64,000 nt of DNA, taken from contig CAJXQR010000010.1 of assembly GCA_913058345.1 (NCBI GenBank), forward strand, positions 25,307 to 89,306, given 5' to 3'. The translations under genes and the position numbers were made by a program. Positions 28,603 through 37,716 of the stretch are shown in pieces. Within the stretch, counting starts at the first letter, position 1, and the number at the start of each line of letters is the position of its first letter. The stretch is from an uncultured Gammaproteobacteria bacterium. GTDB lineage: Bacteria; Pseudomonadota; Gammaproteobacteria; Pseudomonadales; Porticoccaceae. The notes under the pieces were generated by a model. It made no database searches. It was given only the letters and a program-made list of their open reading frames with translations, and was not told the origin of the DNA.

Positions 28603-31044
28603 TCAAGCAGTCGCCAGTCCCTCTTCAACCTCAAGTACCCAACGTGTGGTGGCAATCAGGCTATCGGGCGTCAGGCTCATAGAGTCGATACCCAGCTCGA
28701 CCAGAAACGCTGCCATATCAGGGTAATCTGACGGTGCCTGGCCACATAAACCGCAATGGCGGTGATTGCGTCTTGCACCCTCGACGGCGAGGCGAATCAT
28801 GTGTTTAACACCGGGGTCACGTTCGTCAAAATCGAAAGCGACGATGTCAGAGTCTCGGTCAACACCCAGGGTGAGCTGCGTAAGGTCATTCGAGCCGATA
28901 GAAAAGCCGTCAAACAAGCGGGCGAAATCATCAATTAAAAGCACGTTGTTAGGGATTTCGCACATGACATAAACCTGCAAGCCGTTCTCACCACGCTTAA
29001 GCCCATTGTCTGCCATCGCCGCTAGTACAGCTTTTGCCTCATCGATACGGCGACAAAAGGGAATCATTAAAATCACATTAGTCAGGCCCATTTGCTCACG
29101 CACCCGCAACATAGCCTTACACTCCAGCTCAAAACCCTCGGCATAGACCGGGTGTGTGTAACGCGAGGCACCGCGTAAACCAATCATCGGGTTATCTTCA
29201 TCCAACTCGACGTCGGCGCCACCGAGTAGAGCCGCGTATTCATTACTTTTAAAATCAGACATCCTCACCACGACGGGCTTGGGGTAAAACGCGGCAGCAA
29301 TGGTGCCCACGCCTTCCGAGAGACGCTGCACAAAATAGTCAGAGGGCGAGGCATAGGCTTGTGTCAGACTTCGCAAGGCTGCACGCTGTTGCTTATCACT
29401 GACGCGCTCAGGGTAGAGCAAGGCCATGGGATGGGCTTTGATATGTTCAGCAATAATAAATTCCATGCGCGCCAGGCCCACGCCGTCATTGGGTATAAAG
29501 CTGGTTTTAAAGGCTAATTTGGGATTGCCCAGGTTGACCATCATTTTCGTTTTTGGCCTGGGCAATTTATCGATGGGGGTTTCTTCCACCTGCCAGTCGA
29601 GTGCACCCTCATATACGACACCTTGATCACCCTCAGCACAGTTGACAGTCAGCAGCTGTCCATCCTGGATAGCTATCGTCGCATCACCCGCGCCGACCAC
29701 GGCAGTGATACCCAGCTCCCGGGCGATAATCGCGGCATGACAGGTGCGCCCACCACTGTCGGTGATAATTGCAGCAGCTGTTTTCATCACCGGCTCCCAA
29801 TCGGGAGCAGTAATATGAGATACCAGAACCTCTCCGGGCTGAAAATCCTCAAGTTCACTCGCGTTGCGGATAATCCGTGCCCGCCCCGTCGCTATCGAGG
29901 TGCCAATTGAGCGACCTCGAGCGACAACATCTCCACGCTGGCCACTGAGTTGATACTGTTTTAGAAGAGATGTGTTCTGGCGGCTAACGACGGTCTCTGG
30001 TCGCGCCTGGATCACATACAAGTCGCCGTCAATACCATCCTTTGCCCACTCCATGTCCATAGCCATGACTTGCCCTGCCCGCGCCGACATCTTCGAATAG
30101 TGCTGTTCAACCTTGATGCAATAGTCTGCCAGTTGCAGCACCTCGGCATCATCGATACAAAATCGTTTCTGTGCAGCCAGTTCGGTGTCGATAGTTTCTG
30201 TGGTCTGGCTTTTGGACTCGGCACTGGCATAGACCATTTTCACCCGTTTGCTGCCCAGGCTGCGGCTCAGTACCGTACGATAACCCTGTTCGAAGGTTGG
30301 CTTGTGCACGTAAAATTCATCGGGGGCGACAGCCCCCTGCACCACAGTCTCCCCTAAACCGTACGCACCGGTAATCAAGGCCACATCCGGAAAGCCCGTT
30401 TCGGTATCGACGGAAAACATCACACCGCTAGCAGCGAGATCAGAGCGCACCATTTTCATTACCCCTATCGACAGGGCCACGGCGAAATGATCAAACCCCT
30501 GATCAACACGGTAATGAATCGCACGATTGGTAAACAGGCTGGCAAAACAACGACGGCAAGCTTCAATTAAAGTCTCATCGTCACGCAAGTTAAGAAAGGA
30601 GTCATGCTGACCTGCAAACGACGCGTCAGGTAAATCCTCGGCCGTAGCCGACGAGCGCACCGCAACACTCAATTCATCACTGTACTGAGCGCGCAATTGC
30701 GCAGTGGCAGTACTAATTTCAGCCTGCAAGTCGCCAGGCAGACCCGCATCGTAAATAATGGCGCGCGCCTTTGCACCGCAGGTGGAGAGGGAGCCGATAT
30801 CATCCGGGTCAAGTTCAGTAAGTGTCGCACGCAAGGCCTCTAAAGCATCACCCTGCGCCAGTACATAGTGGTAAGCCTCGGCTGTAATCGCAAAGCCATT
30901 GGGTACCTTTACACCTACGGGAACTAGTTGCTGATACAGTTCACCCAACGAGGCATTCTTACCACCGACAAGGGCGACATCATCATTACTCAGCGTTTCG
31001 AACCAGCGGATAAAACGAGGCCGGTCTGGTTTAGCGTTCACCAC
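28603..31044 (-). CDS. ppsA: Phosphoenolpyruvate synthase
   Basis: This 813-aa enzyme converts pyruvate and ATP to PEP, AMP and phosphate in gluconeogenesis. It has the N-terminal ATP-grasp domain (VGGKNASLGEL start, SSATAEDLPDASFAGQ), the swivelling phosphohistidine domain (GGRTCHAAI, His near 435), and the C-terminal PEP/pyruvate barrel with SNDLTQLTLGVDRD and the CGLCGQ cysteine region. The length fits PpsA. The regulator gene ppsR is often divergent from ppsA in this class, but here a diguanylate cyclase takes that place. Confidence 0.97.
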   Translation of the reverse strand: MVNAKPDRPRFIRWFETLSNDDVALVGGKNASLGELYQQLVPVGVKVPNGFAITAEAYHYVLAQGDALEALRATLTELDPDDIGSLSTCGAKARAIIYDAGLPGDLQAEISTATAQLRAQYSDELSVAVRSSATAEDLPDASFAGQHDSFLNLRDDETLIEACRRCFASLFTNRAIHYRVDQGFDHFAVALSIGVMKMVRSDLAASGVMFSVDTETGFPDVALITGAYGLGETVVQGAVAPDEFYVHKPTFEQGYRTVLSRSLGSKRVKMVYASAESKSQTTETIDTELAAQKRFCIDDAEVLQLADYCIKVEQHYSKMSARAGQVMAMDMEWAKDGIDGDLYVIQARPETVVSRQNTSLLKQYQLSGQRGDVVARGRSIGTSIATGRARIIRNASELEDFQPGEVLVSHITAPDWEPVMKTAAAIITDSGGRTCHAAIIARELGITAVVGAGDATIAIQDGQLLTVNCAEGDQGVVYEGALDWQVEETPIDKLPRPKTKMMVNLGNPKLAFKTSFIPNDGVGLARMEFIIAEHIKAHPMALLYPERVSDKQQRAALRSLTQAYASPSDYFVQRLSEGVGTIAAAFYPKPVVVRMSDFKSNEYAALLGGADVELDEDNPMIGLRGASRYTHPVYAEGFELECKAMLRVREQMGLTNVILMIPFCRRIDEAKAVLAAMADNGLKRGENGLQVYVMCEIPNNVLLIDDFARLFDGFSIGSNDLTQLTLGVDRDSDIVAFDFDERDPGVKHMIRLAVEGARRNHRHCGLCGQAPSDYPDMAAFLVELGIDSMSLTPDSLIATTRWVLEVEEGLATA

Positions 31045-31363
31045 TTGACCCTCCTTCCATGGGCGCTATGTAATTTTTTCGGTATCTACCGATACCCTGT
31101 CCACAACACACTCTGTCCACATGACCTCTCCTTCTGTTCGATCACGCAAGTGAGTATAGAAAAGTATGCATCGTTAAACACTGCCTGAAATCAAGTAAGC
31201 CTTGATCAAAGCCTGTAACGTAAACAATTAAGACGTTTGCACTCCAACCACCGGCCTCCCCGACAACGGATTGTATGGCTGGTGCTGTGCCGGCAGCTAA
31301 CTTGTGCTTAAATCACAGGCTTTTCGGGCACATTAAAAATGCCAATACGGATGATGTTGGGCT
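31045..31363. other. Divergent intergenic region ppsA / diguanylate cyclase
   Basis: These 319 bp lie between head-to-head genes and must hold both promoters. I saw no clear operator, repeat or small gene. Confidence 0.5.
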
Positions 31364-32530
31364 ATGGATAAATTCGATAAGCGAGAGCCTGTTAGGGACC
31401 GATATGAATCGCCCTTGTCAAAAAGACAGCCCGCGCAAGCCTATAGCAGTTCACTGAGCGATGAAAATAAACAGCTAAAAGCGACTATAAAAACCTTAGT
31501 TGATAGCGCTCGCTACAACCAGCATACACAGGAAAGGTTCTATGCCCTTGAACTTTACTTTCTTGAGGCCGATTCCTACGAGCTTCTTATTCGACGCATT
31601 CTTAGCGATCTTAAACATCAATTAAAGTTAACTCAGGTTGAGCTGTTTTTACTCGACCCGCAGCAGGAAACACAGCAACTCATCACTGAAATCTATGGGC
31701 AACTGCGTTACAAAAACCTGTTTTATACAGACTCTCTCAGTGCGATAAAGGCTCTGTACTCTGGCGACATACAACTTATTCTTAGCAACGCACAGGAGAA
31801 TATTGCCAAACTTGGCCCCGGCATGAGTCAGAGCGTCGCCCTACTCCCTCTGCGCAGAGGTAACCGCATTATTGGCAGTTTGCATTTAGGCAGTCGTGAC
31901 TATGAGCGCTTTCACCCCGGCCTCGGCGGCGAATTCCTACTGCACCTGGGTACGATTATTAGTGTCTGTATTGAAAGCTCCATTAATCAGGAACGCTACA
32001 AGCACCTCAGCTTAGTCGACTTACTGACCCGTGCCAAAAACCGTCGTTTTTTCTTTCAGGCACTGGGTACGGAAATTGCCCGTTCAAGGCGTTCCAAAAA
32101 ACCGCTGTCCTGCTTATTTATCGACATTGATCACTTTAAAGGCGTGAATGACAAGCACGGGCATTTAACGGGTGACCGAGCACTGTGCTGTGTCGCGGAT
32201 ACCATCGCGCCACTACTGCGCCAGTCTGATGTACTGGCTCGTTTTGGCGGTGAAGAGTTCACCGTGTTATTGCCAGACTGCGACCTCAAGCAAGCTGAAG
32301 AAATTGCCGAGAGAATTCGCGATAAAATTTCACAGGTGATTATTGTCAACGATATAAATCAGCATTTCCAGGTGACGGTTTCTATCGGTGTGAGCTACTG
32401 GCAACAAAACCAGCAGATTTTCGGCGATAACCAAACAGTGCAAAACGACCTTATTAATCAAGCTGACAAGGGCGTTTACCAGGCAAAAAGAAATGGCCGC
32501 AATTGTGTGCATGTTTTTAAAGGCGAGTAA
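31364..32530 (+). CDS. Diguanylate cyclase with DUF484/GAF-like sensor
   Basis: This 388-aa protein has a short coiled segment, a DUF484/GAF-like sensory domain (about 60-215) and a GGDEF domain with intact GGEEF active site (295-299). A product-inhibition I-site RQSD begins nine residues before that motif, so the enzyme should make cyclic di-GMP and be feedback-controlled. No transmembrane segment is seen, which makes it cytoplasmic. The ligand of the N-terminal domain is unknown. Confidence 0.93.
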   Translation: MDKFDKREPVRDRYESPLSKRQPAQAYSSSLSDENKQLKATIKTLVDSARYNQHTQERFYALELYFLEADSYELLIRRILSDLKHQLKLTQVELFLLDPQQETQQLITEIYGQLRYKNLFYTDSLSAIKALYSGDIQLILSNAQENIAKLGPGMSQSVALLPLRRGNRIIGSLHLGSRDYERFHPGLGGEFLLHLGTIISVCIESSINQERYKHLSLVDLLTRAKNRRFFFQALGTEIARSRRSKKPLSCLFIDIDHFKGVNDKHGHLTGDRALCCVADTIAPLLRQSDVLARFGGEEFTVLLPDCDLKQAEEIAERIRDKISQVIIVNDINQHFQVTVSIGVSYWQQNQQIFGDNQTVQNDLINQADKGVYQAKRNGRNCVHVFKGE

Positions 32531-32573
32531 GTCGGTACTGAAACCTTTGCCGTCAGTGCTTAGCCGATAGCCC

Positions 32574-33323
32574 TCACGTCCCTTTATGAAGTAGCATTTT
32601 CTCAATCTTACCAATGGCGACACGCGGCTTGAGTTGCTTTGGGCAAAACGAAATGCAATTTAAAATAGTCTTACAGCGAAATACACTGAATGGATCGTCA
32701 AGTTCTGACAGTCGTGCTTCTGTAGCTGTATCACGGGAATCAATAAGAAAACGGTAGGCATTTAATAGCCCAGCGGGGCCGACAAATTTATCGGGGTTCC
32801 ACCACCAGGATGGACATTGTGTCGAACAACAGGCGCAGAGAATACACTCATAGAGCCCATCCAGTTTTGCCCTGTCCTCCGGCGACTGAAGCCTTTCTAT
32901 AGCGGGTGGAGGTTCATCATTGATTAAATACGGCTTGATCCGCTCGTACTGTTTGAAGAACATCGTCATATCGACAACAAGGTCGCGTATCACCGGTAAG
33001 CCGGGTAAGGGGCGGATAACAATATCTGCACTCCCTCGGTTTGGCTGAACGGCTTGTCCAGAAGGCAGTTGGCCACCCTTGAGTAAGGTCGAAATACTGG
33101 TAATGCAAGCCAGGCAATTTGATCCATTGACGTTCATACCATCAGAGCCACAAACCCCTTCGCGACAACTCCGCCGATACGTTAGGCTTGGGTCCTGTTC
33201 CTTTAGACGTTCCAGAACGTCTAGTAACATCATGTCCTCGCCGGGATGAAGCGTTAAGGTATAGTCTTGCATTCGAGGCGCTTCATCTTTTTCAGGCAGG
33301 TAACGGTAGATGCTGATTTTCAT
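32574..33323 (-). CDS. Succinate dehydrogenase/fumarate reductase iron-sulfur subunit, solitary
   Basis: This 249-aa SdhB-type protein has a 2Fe-2S ferredoxin domain (C53, C58, D61, C73, plus an extra C70) and a C-terminal domain with CILCACCSTQCP and CISFCPKQLKP for the 4Fe-4S and 3Fe-4S clusters. All expected ligands are present. What is odd is the setting: there is no sdhC, sdhD or sdhA, and the gene lies 23 bp behind sufE as the apparent last gene of the SUF operon. It may replace or duplicate a housekeeping SdhB. Confidence 0.9.
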   Translation of the reverse strand: MKISIYRYLPEKDEAPRMQDYTLTLHPGEDMMLLDVLERLKEQDPSLTYRRSCREGVCGSDGMNVNGSNCLACITSISTLLKGGQLPSGQAVQPNRGSADIVIRPLPGLPVIRDLVVDMTMFFKQYERIKPYLINDEPPPAIERLQSPEDRAKLDGLYECILCACCSTQCPSWWWNPDKFVGPAGLLNAYRFLIDSRDTATEARLSELDDPFSVFRCKTILNCISFCPKQLKPRVAIGKIEKMLLHKGT

Positions 33324-33346
33324 TATTTTTCACCGATGTTATCCGG

Positions 33347-33772
33347 TTAAAGATAATTATCCGCCAAAACAGCCGCAGCTATAGCTCTGATTTTCGCGAC
33401 AATTGCACGCAGGCCATTGCCTCTTGTCATGCTCAGGTGACGCTCCAGGTCCAGCTGCTTGAAATAGCCGTCAATATCAAAATCGCTGATTTCCTTTGCC
33501 GTTTTATCATTGTAAGCCGCCAACACCAGGGCGAGTAGACCTCGGACAATATGGGCGTCACTATCAACGATAAAATGTAATTTTTCACCATTGATCTGTG
33601 CGTCTAACCAAACGTTGCTCTGGCAGCCTTTCACCATGCGGCTGGGCGTATGCAAGGCCTCATCCATGGCGGGCAGTTCACGCCCCAGGTCGATAATGTA
33701 ACCGTAGCGGCTTTCCCAATCATCGAAGAAGGCCATATCGTCGAGAATATCTGCTGTCGTTAAGCTGCTCAT
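33347..33772 (-). CDS. sufE: Cysteine desulfuration protein SufE
   Basis: This 141-aa SufE accepts persulfide sulfur from SufS and passes it to the SufBCD scaffold. The active Cys is C50 in the MVKGCQSNVW motif. The length and the DDWESRYGYIIDLGRELP opening match the family. It follows sufT by 30 bp and precedes the SdhB-like gene by 23 bp in one apparent transcript. Confidence 0.95.
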   Translation of the reverse strand: MSSLTTADILDDMAFFDDWESRYGYIIDLGRELPAMDEALHTPSRMVKGCQSNVWLDAQINGEKLHFIVDSDAHIVRGLLALVLAAYNDKTAKEISDFDIDGYFKQLDLERHLSMTRGNGLRAIVAKIRAIAAAVLADNYL

Positions 33773-33802
33773 TGATCCTTCCTTAAATACTGCCCTCGGG
33801 CT

Positions 33803-34336
33803 TTAAAAAAATAGCCCGGCTTCAAGCTGTGCTTCTTCGCTCATCATCTCTTTTGACCACGGCGGATCGAAAACCAGTTCCACCTCCACCGCTTTAACAT
33901 TGGGTACCTTACTTACTCGATATTGCACATCATTGACCAATACTGGCCCCATACCACACCCAGGTGCCGTCAGTGTCATTTTAATGCTGACCTTGCCCTG
34001 CTCCTGGTCAATGGCAATATCGTAAATTAGCCCCAGTTGTAAGAGGCTGATGGGGATTTCCGGATCGTAAATAGAGTCCAGTGTCTGCTCTATTTGCTCG
34101 CGACTGATGCTGCCGGAACCATCGTCCTTAAAATCAAGCAGGGTAGGCTGGAGGCCAACGGCGTCGGCGTCGGTACCATCAATCCGAAGCATTTTACCCT
34201 GCCAAATAACGGTATAATTGCCACCGAGATCCTGTACCACATTGATAAACACATCTTTCGGGATCATCACTGGCTCGCCTGAGGGCACCAGGCGCGACGG
34301 ACATTCCCGCTGTGTGACAAGCATTCTTTGTTCCAT
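33803..34336 (-). CDS. sufT: Fe-S assembly factor SufT (MIP18 family)
   Basis: This 177-aa protein carries the SufT-specific N-terminus (TQRECPSRLVPSGEP, then LGGNYTVI) and a MIP18/DUF59 domain with DPEIPISLLQLGLIYDI and the TAPGCGMG motif. SufT aids maturation of Fe-S proteins under high demand. It lies between sufS (112 bp gap) and sufE. The separate ApbC in this window lacks a MIP18 domain, so the two could act together; that is inference. Confidence 0.93.
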   Translation of the reverse strand: MEQRMLVTQRECPSRLVPSGEPVMIPKDVFINVVQDLGGNYTVIWQGKMLRIDGTDADAVGLQPTLLDFKDDGSGSISREQIEQTLDSIYDPEIPISLLQLGLIYDIAIDQEQGKVSIKMTLTAPGCGMGPVLVNDVQYRVSKVPNVKAVEVELVFDPPWSKEMMSEEAQLEAGLFF

Positions 34337-34448
34337 ATACTCCTAGCCTAAAATCGTTATCACCGTCGCGCTTAAACTCACTGCGGCATTGTTGAAATTA
34401 TTCCGTACTACTTGGGGACATCATTGACTGCCATTCTGATCTTTGCGC

Positions 34449-35666
34449 TTATTGCAGCATGTTTTTGACTTTCTGTAAGCCGGAAAAAAGTATGTCGACT
34501 TCCGCTATCGTATTGTAAAGAGAGAACGATGCCCTTGCGGTTCCCGTAATGCCGTACCGTGCCATAAGCGGTTCGGCGCAATGGTGCCCAGTGCGAACAG
34601 CTATGCCTTGGCGATCTAGCATAAAACCGATGTCGGATGAATGGCTGCCTTCGATAATAAAACTCAAAATAGCAATTTTATGACTGGCGGAACCAATAAT
34701 ACGTAAACCCTCAAAGTCTTCTGCCTGTTCGGTGGCGCGTGCCAACAAGGCTGCTTCATGCTCTTGCAGAGCGGCCATATCGAGGCTGGAAAACCAGTTC
34801 ACAGCCGCCGCCATACCAATCGCACCCGCAATATGTGGCGTGCCCGCTTCAAACTTATAAGGCAAGGTGTTCCATTCGGCGTTTTGATAGCTGACCGTGG
34901 CAATCATCTCACCGCCAGTCTTCCAGACGGGCCAGTCGGCCAGTAGTGCCTGCCGCCCCCACAAGACACCGATACCGGTAGGTCCAAATAATTTGTGCCC
35001 AGAAAAAGCATAAAAATCACAGCCGAGGTTTTGCACGTCTACCGAGCCGTGGGCTATACCTTGCGCGCCATCCACAAGCACCCACGCGCCTACCGCCTTG
35101 GCTTGTTGGCAAAGTTTTTTAACCGGGTTCACGGTGCCCAGGGCGTTCGAGACATGGGAAAAAGCCACCAGACGGGTTTTTTCTCCAAGCAGTGCCGTAA
35201 AGGCATCCTCCCGTAAGGCGCCACTGTCATCAACAGGCGCAATTTTCAATATCGCTCCGCTTCGCTGACAAGCTTGCTGCCAGGGCACTAAATTGGCGTG
35301 ATGTTCCATTTCGGTGACCACAATCTCATCACCGGGATTTAAGTACTGCACCAAACCATTGGCAACCAGGTTGATGGCATCCGTCGTGCCACTGGTCCAG
35401 ATCACCTCTTCCCGCGCGGAAGCATTAATAAACTGCGCAATCGTATCTCGGGCCGCTTCAAAGTGTCGGGTGGCCTCATCGGCTAATTGGTGCGCGCCAC
35501 GATGCACATTTGAGTTGTACTGCGAGTAATAATTAGTCAGGGCGTCGATGACGCACTGGGGCTTTTGTGTGGTGGCGGCATTGTCGAGATAGACGAGTGG
35601 GGCGCCATCGATTTCGCGTTGCAAAATGGGAAATTGAGCACGAATAGCATCAACATCAAAACTCAT
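34449..35666 (-). CDS. sufS: Cysteine desulfurase SufS
   Basis: This 405-aa group II PLP-dependent cysteine desulfurase has the Schiff-base Lys at K225 (FSGHKLFGPTG) and the catalytic Cys at C363 (RTGHHCAEP). Substrate segments VYLDNAATTQKP and HRGAHQLADEAT are intact. It mobilises sulfur for SUF assembly with SufE. Its start overlaps the sufD stop by 4 nt. Confidence 0.97.
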   Translation of the reverse strand: MSFDVDAIRAQFPILQREIDGAPLVYLDNAATTQKPQCVIDALTNYYSQYNSNVHRGAHQLADEATRHFEAARDTIAQFINASAREEVIWTSGTTDAINLVANGLVQYLNPGDEIVVTEMEHHANLVPWQQACQRSGAILKIAPVDDSGALREDAFTALLGEKTRLVAFSHVSNALGTVNPVKKLCQQAKAVGAWVLVDGAQGIAHGSVDVQNLGCDFYAFSGHKLFGPTGIGVLWGRQALLADWPVWKTGGEMIATVSYQNAEWNTLPYKFEAGTPHIAGAIGMAAAVNWFSSLDMAALQEHEAALLARATEQAEDFEGLRIIGSASHKIAILSFIIEGSHSSDIGFMLDRQGIAVRTGHHCAEPLMARYGITGTARASFSLYNTIAEVDILFSGLQKVKNMLQ

Positions 35667-36943
35667 TGAGTCGCCTCCTGTCCGCTGTGCTTAATCTCGT
35701 TCATGCGGGTAAAGCGTCCACTGAGCTGTTGGCGTAACCAGTCCGCCAGCACGGCGTTGGGGATTTGATCAATCAGCTCATTGATAAAACCAAAATTCAA
35801 CATTAAATGTGCCTGTTCCAAACCAATGCCACGGGACCGCAGATAATAAAGTGCTAACTGATCAATTTCGGCAATGGTAGCGCCGTGTGCACAGCTGACG
35901 TCATCGGCATAAATTTCCAGCTCTGGTTTGACATCTACCTCTGCGTCACGTGACAGCAACAAGTTGCGATTATTCAGCTCGGCCGAGGTCTTTTGCGCAT
36001 AGCGATGGATGTGGATTCGGCCATTGAATACCGCGCGCGCTTTATCCGCGACGATACCACGCACTCTTTCATCGCTTGTACCATTGGGGGCTGTGTGTTC
36101 AATGTTGCTGTGTAAATCAAAGTGCGTCTGTTTATCCAGTAGATAAATAGCATCCAGTTTGGCAAGGGTTCCTTCTCCCTGGTGAGAGATGTCGACATCA
36201 ATACGCGCTAAGTCGCTGCCATAACCGACAATCGTGCTGTTCAGAGTTGCCTGTGTATCCAGATTAAAATGGCTACCTCCAATCGTTAATGCCGCATCAC
36301 TTTGTAAGGCCAGTCGGTAGTGTTCTAGCTCCGCTTTTGTTGCCAAACTGTATTCGGTGAAACTGGTATTAAAACTTTCCTGATTGCCAGCCAGGTGCTC
36401 AATGACCGTCACCCTGGCCCCCGCTCCGACACGTACCAGCGTACGGCAGTGGGCTTCATTGCCCGCCGTCATGGTTTGAGTAATGTGTATGGGGTGTTTG
36501 AGATCAACCTGGGGCGCAACATCAATGACAAGGCCGTTAGTCGCTAAGGTGTCGTTGATCAAACCAAACAGGTGTTGTTGGGGCTTTACGCCCGCAAACT
36601 GATCCAGCACCCAGGGTTGATGTTCATCGGGCACTTGCGCCAGCGGCATGATAGTCAGGCCTTCAGGCAAGTCTGCCGGAATACTTTGCAGCACCCCATC
36701 GATAAAAACGAGATTGATGCTGTTAAGGCCTGAAATGGGGCTTACGTCGATGACGGGGGCTGGGCTACCATCACTAAAATCAAGCTGTTCCAGTTTTTTG
36801 AGTGATGTATATTTCCATGCCTCCGTTTGGCGCGTTGGCCAGTCGGTATCGCGTAACAAGGCGAGTGAGGCGGCCCGCTTTTCATGCAACCAATCGTCAA
36901 TTGCTTCCGCACGCGTCAGCGCATTGCCGAACCAGCTATTCAC
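35663..36943 (-). CDS. sufD: Fe-S assembly scaffold subunit SufD
   Basis: This 426-aa SufD partners SufB and SufC in the SufBC2D scaffold. The N-terminal half is variable. The C-terminal beta-helix core shows SAELNNRNLLLSRDAEVDVKPELEIYADDVSCAHGATI-type features in short blocks, and the conserved CAHGAT His. It overlaps sufC and sufS by 4 nt each, which indicates tight coupling. Confidence 0.95.
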   Translation of the reverse strand: MNSWFGNALTRAEAIDDWLHEKRAASLALLRDTDWPTRQTEAWKYTSLKKLEQLDFSDGSPAPVIDVSPISGLNSINLVFIDGVLQSIPADLPEGLTIMPLAQVPDEHQPWVLDQFAGVKPQQHLFGLINDTLATNGLVIDVAPQVDLKHPIHITQTMTAGNEAHCRTLVRVGAGARVTVIEHLAGNQESFNTSFTEYSLATKAELEHYRLALQSDAALTIGGSHFNLDTQATLNSTIVGYGSDLARIDVDISHQGEGTLAKLDAIYLLDKQTHFDLHSNIEHTAPNGTSDERVRGIVADKARAVFNGRIHIHRYAQKTSAELNNRNLLLSRDAEVDVKPELEIYADDVSCAHGATIAEIDQLALYYLRSRGIGLEQAHLMLNFGFINELIDQIPNAVLADWLRQQLSGRFTRMNEIKHSGQEATQ

Positions 36944-37710
36944 AGACTTTTCTCCTCGCCGGGCTGTCGGGCTAGCCAGGCGTAGCCTTGTTCTTCCAGC
37001 TCAGGAGCCAGTGAGGGGCCACCACTTTTTATGATTTTGCCTTCTGACAGCACATGGACATAATCCGGTTTAAGGTAGTCGAGCAGACGCTGGTAGTGGG
37101 TTACCACAATAAAGCTGCGCTTGGCATCACGCTGACTGTTGACACAATCGGCGACTAATTTCAGTGCATCAATATCCAAGCCTGAATCGGTTTCATCCAG
37201 AATACATAACTTGGGCTGCAGCATTAACATTTGCAGGATATCATTGCGCTTTTTTTCGCCGCCTGAAAAGCCTTCGTTAACACCACGTTTAAGAAACTCA
37301 GTGGGCAAACGCACTGCTTTACAGGCTTCTCGCGCGGCGCTTAAAAATTCCTTGGAGCTCATCAGTGGTTCACCCCGGGCCTCACGTTGAGCATCTACCG
37401 CGGCTTTGAGAAACTCTAAATTGCTAACGCCGGGAATTTCCAAGGGGTATTGAAACGCCAGAAAAAGACCTGCAAGAGCCCTTTCTTCAATGTCCATTGT
37501 TAATAAATCAACACCCTCAAAAAGGATGCTCCCCTCCTCGACAATATACGCCTCACGGCCTGACAATACATAGCCGAGCGTACTTTTACCCGAACCATTG
37601 GGCCCCATAATCGCGTGAACTTCACCGGGGTTTACCGTCAGGTCGAGACCCTTCAGTATGGTTTTACCCGCAATAGAGGCTTTTAAATTTTTAATCGATA
37701 ACATAATCAA
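36940..37710 (-). CDS. sufC: Fe-S assembly ATPase SufC
   Basis: This 256-aa ABC-type ATPase has Walker A GPNGSGKST (36-44), the signature FSGGEKKR, Walker B LCILDETDSGLD and H-loop VTHYQRLLDY. SufC drives cluster assembly on SufBD. It begins 6 bp after sufB. The start may be ATG 37710 or the ATG two codons later. Confidence 0.97.
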   Translation of the reverse strand: MIMLSIKNLKASIAGKTILKGLDLTVNPGEVHAIMGPNGSGKSTLGYVLSGREAYIVEEGSILFEGVDLLTMDIEERALAGLFLAFQYPLEIPGVSNLEFLKAAVDAQREARGEPLMSSKEFLSAAREACKAVRLPTEFLKRGVNEGFSGGEKKRNDILQMLMLQPKLCILDETDSGLDIDALKLVADCVNSQRDAKRSFIVVTHYQRLLDYLKPDYVHVLSEGKIIKSGGPSLAPELEEQGYAWLARQPGEEKSL

Positions 37711-37716
37711 ACATCC

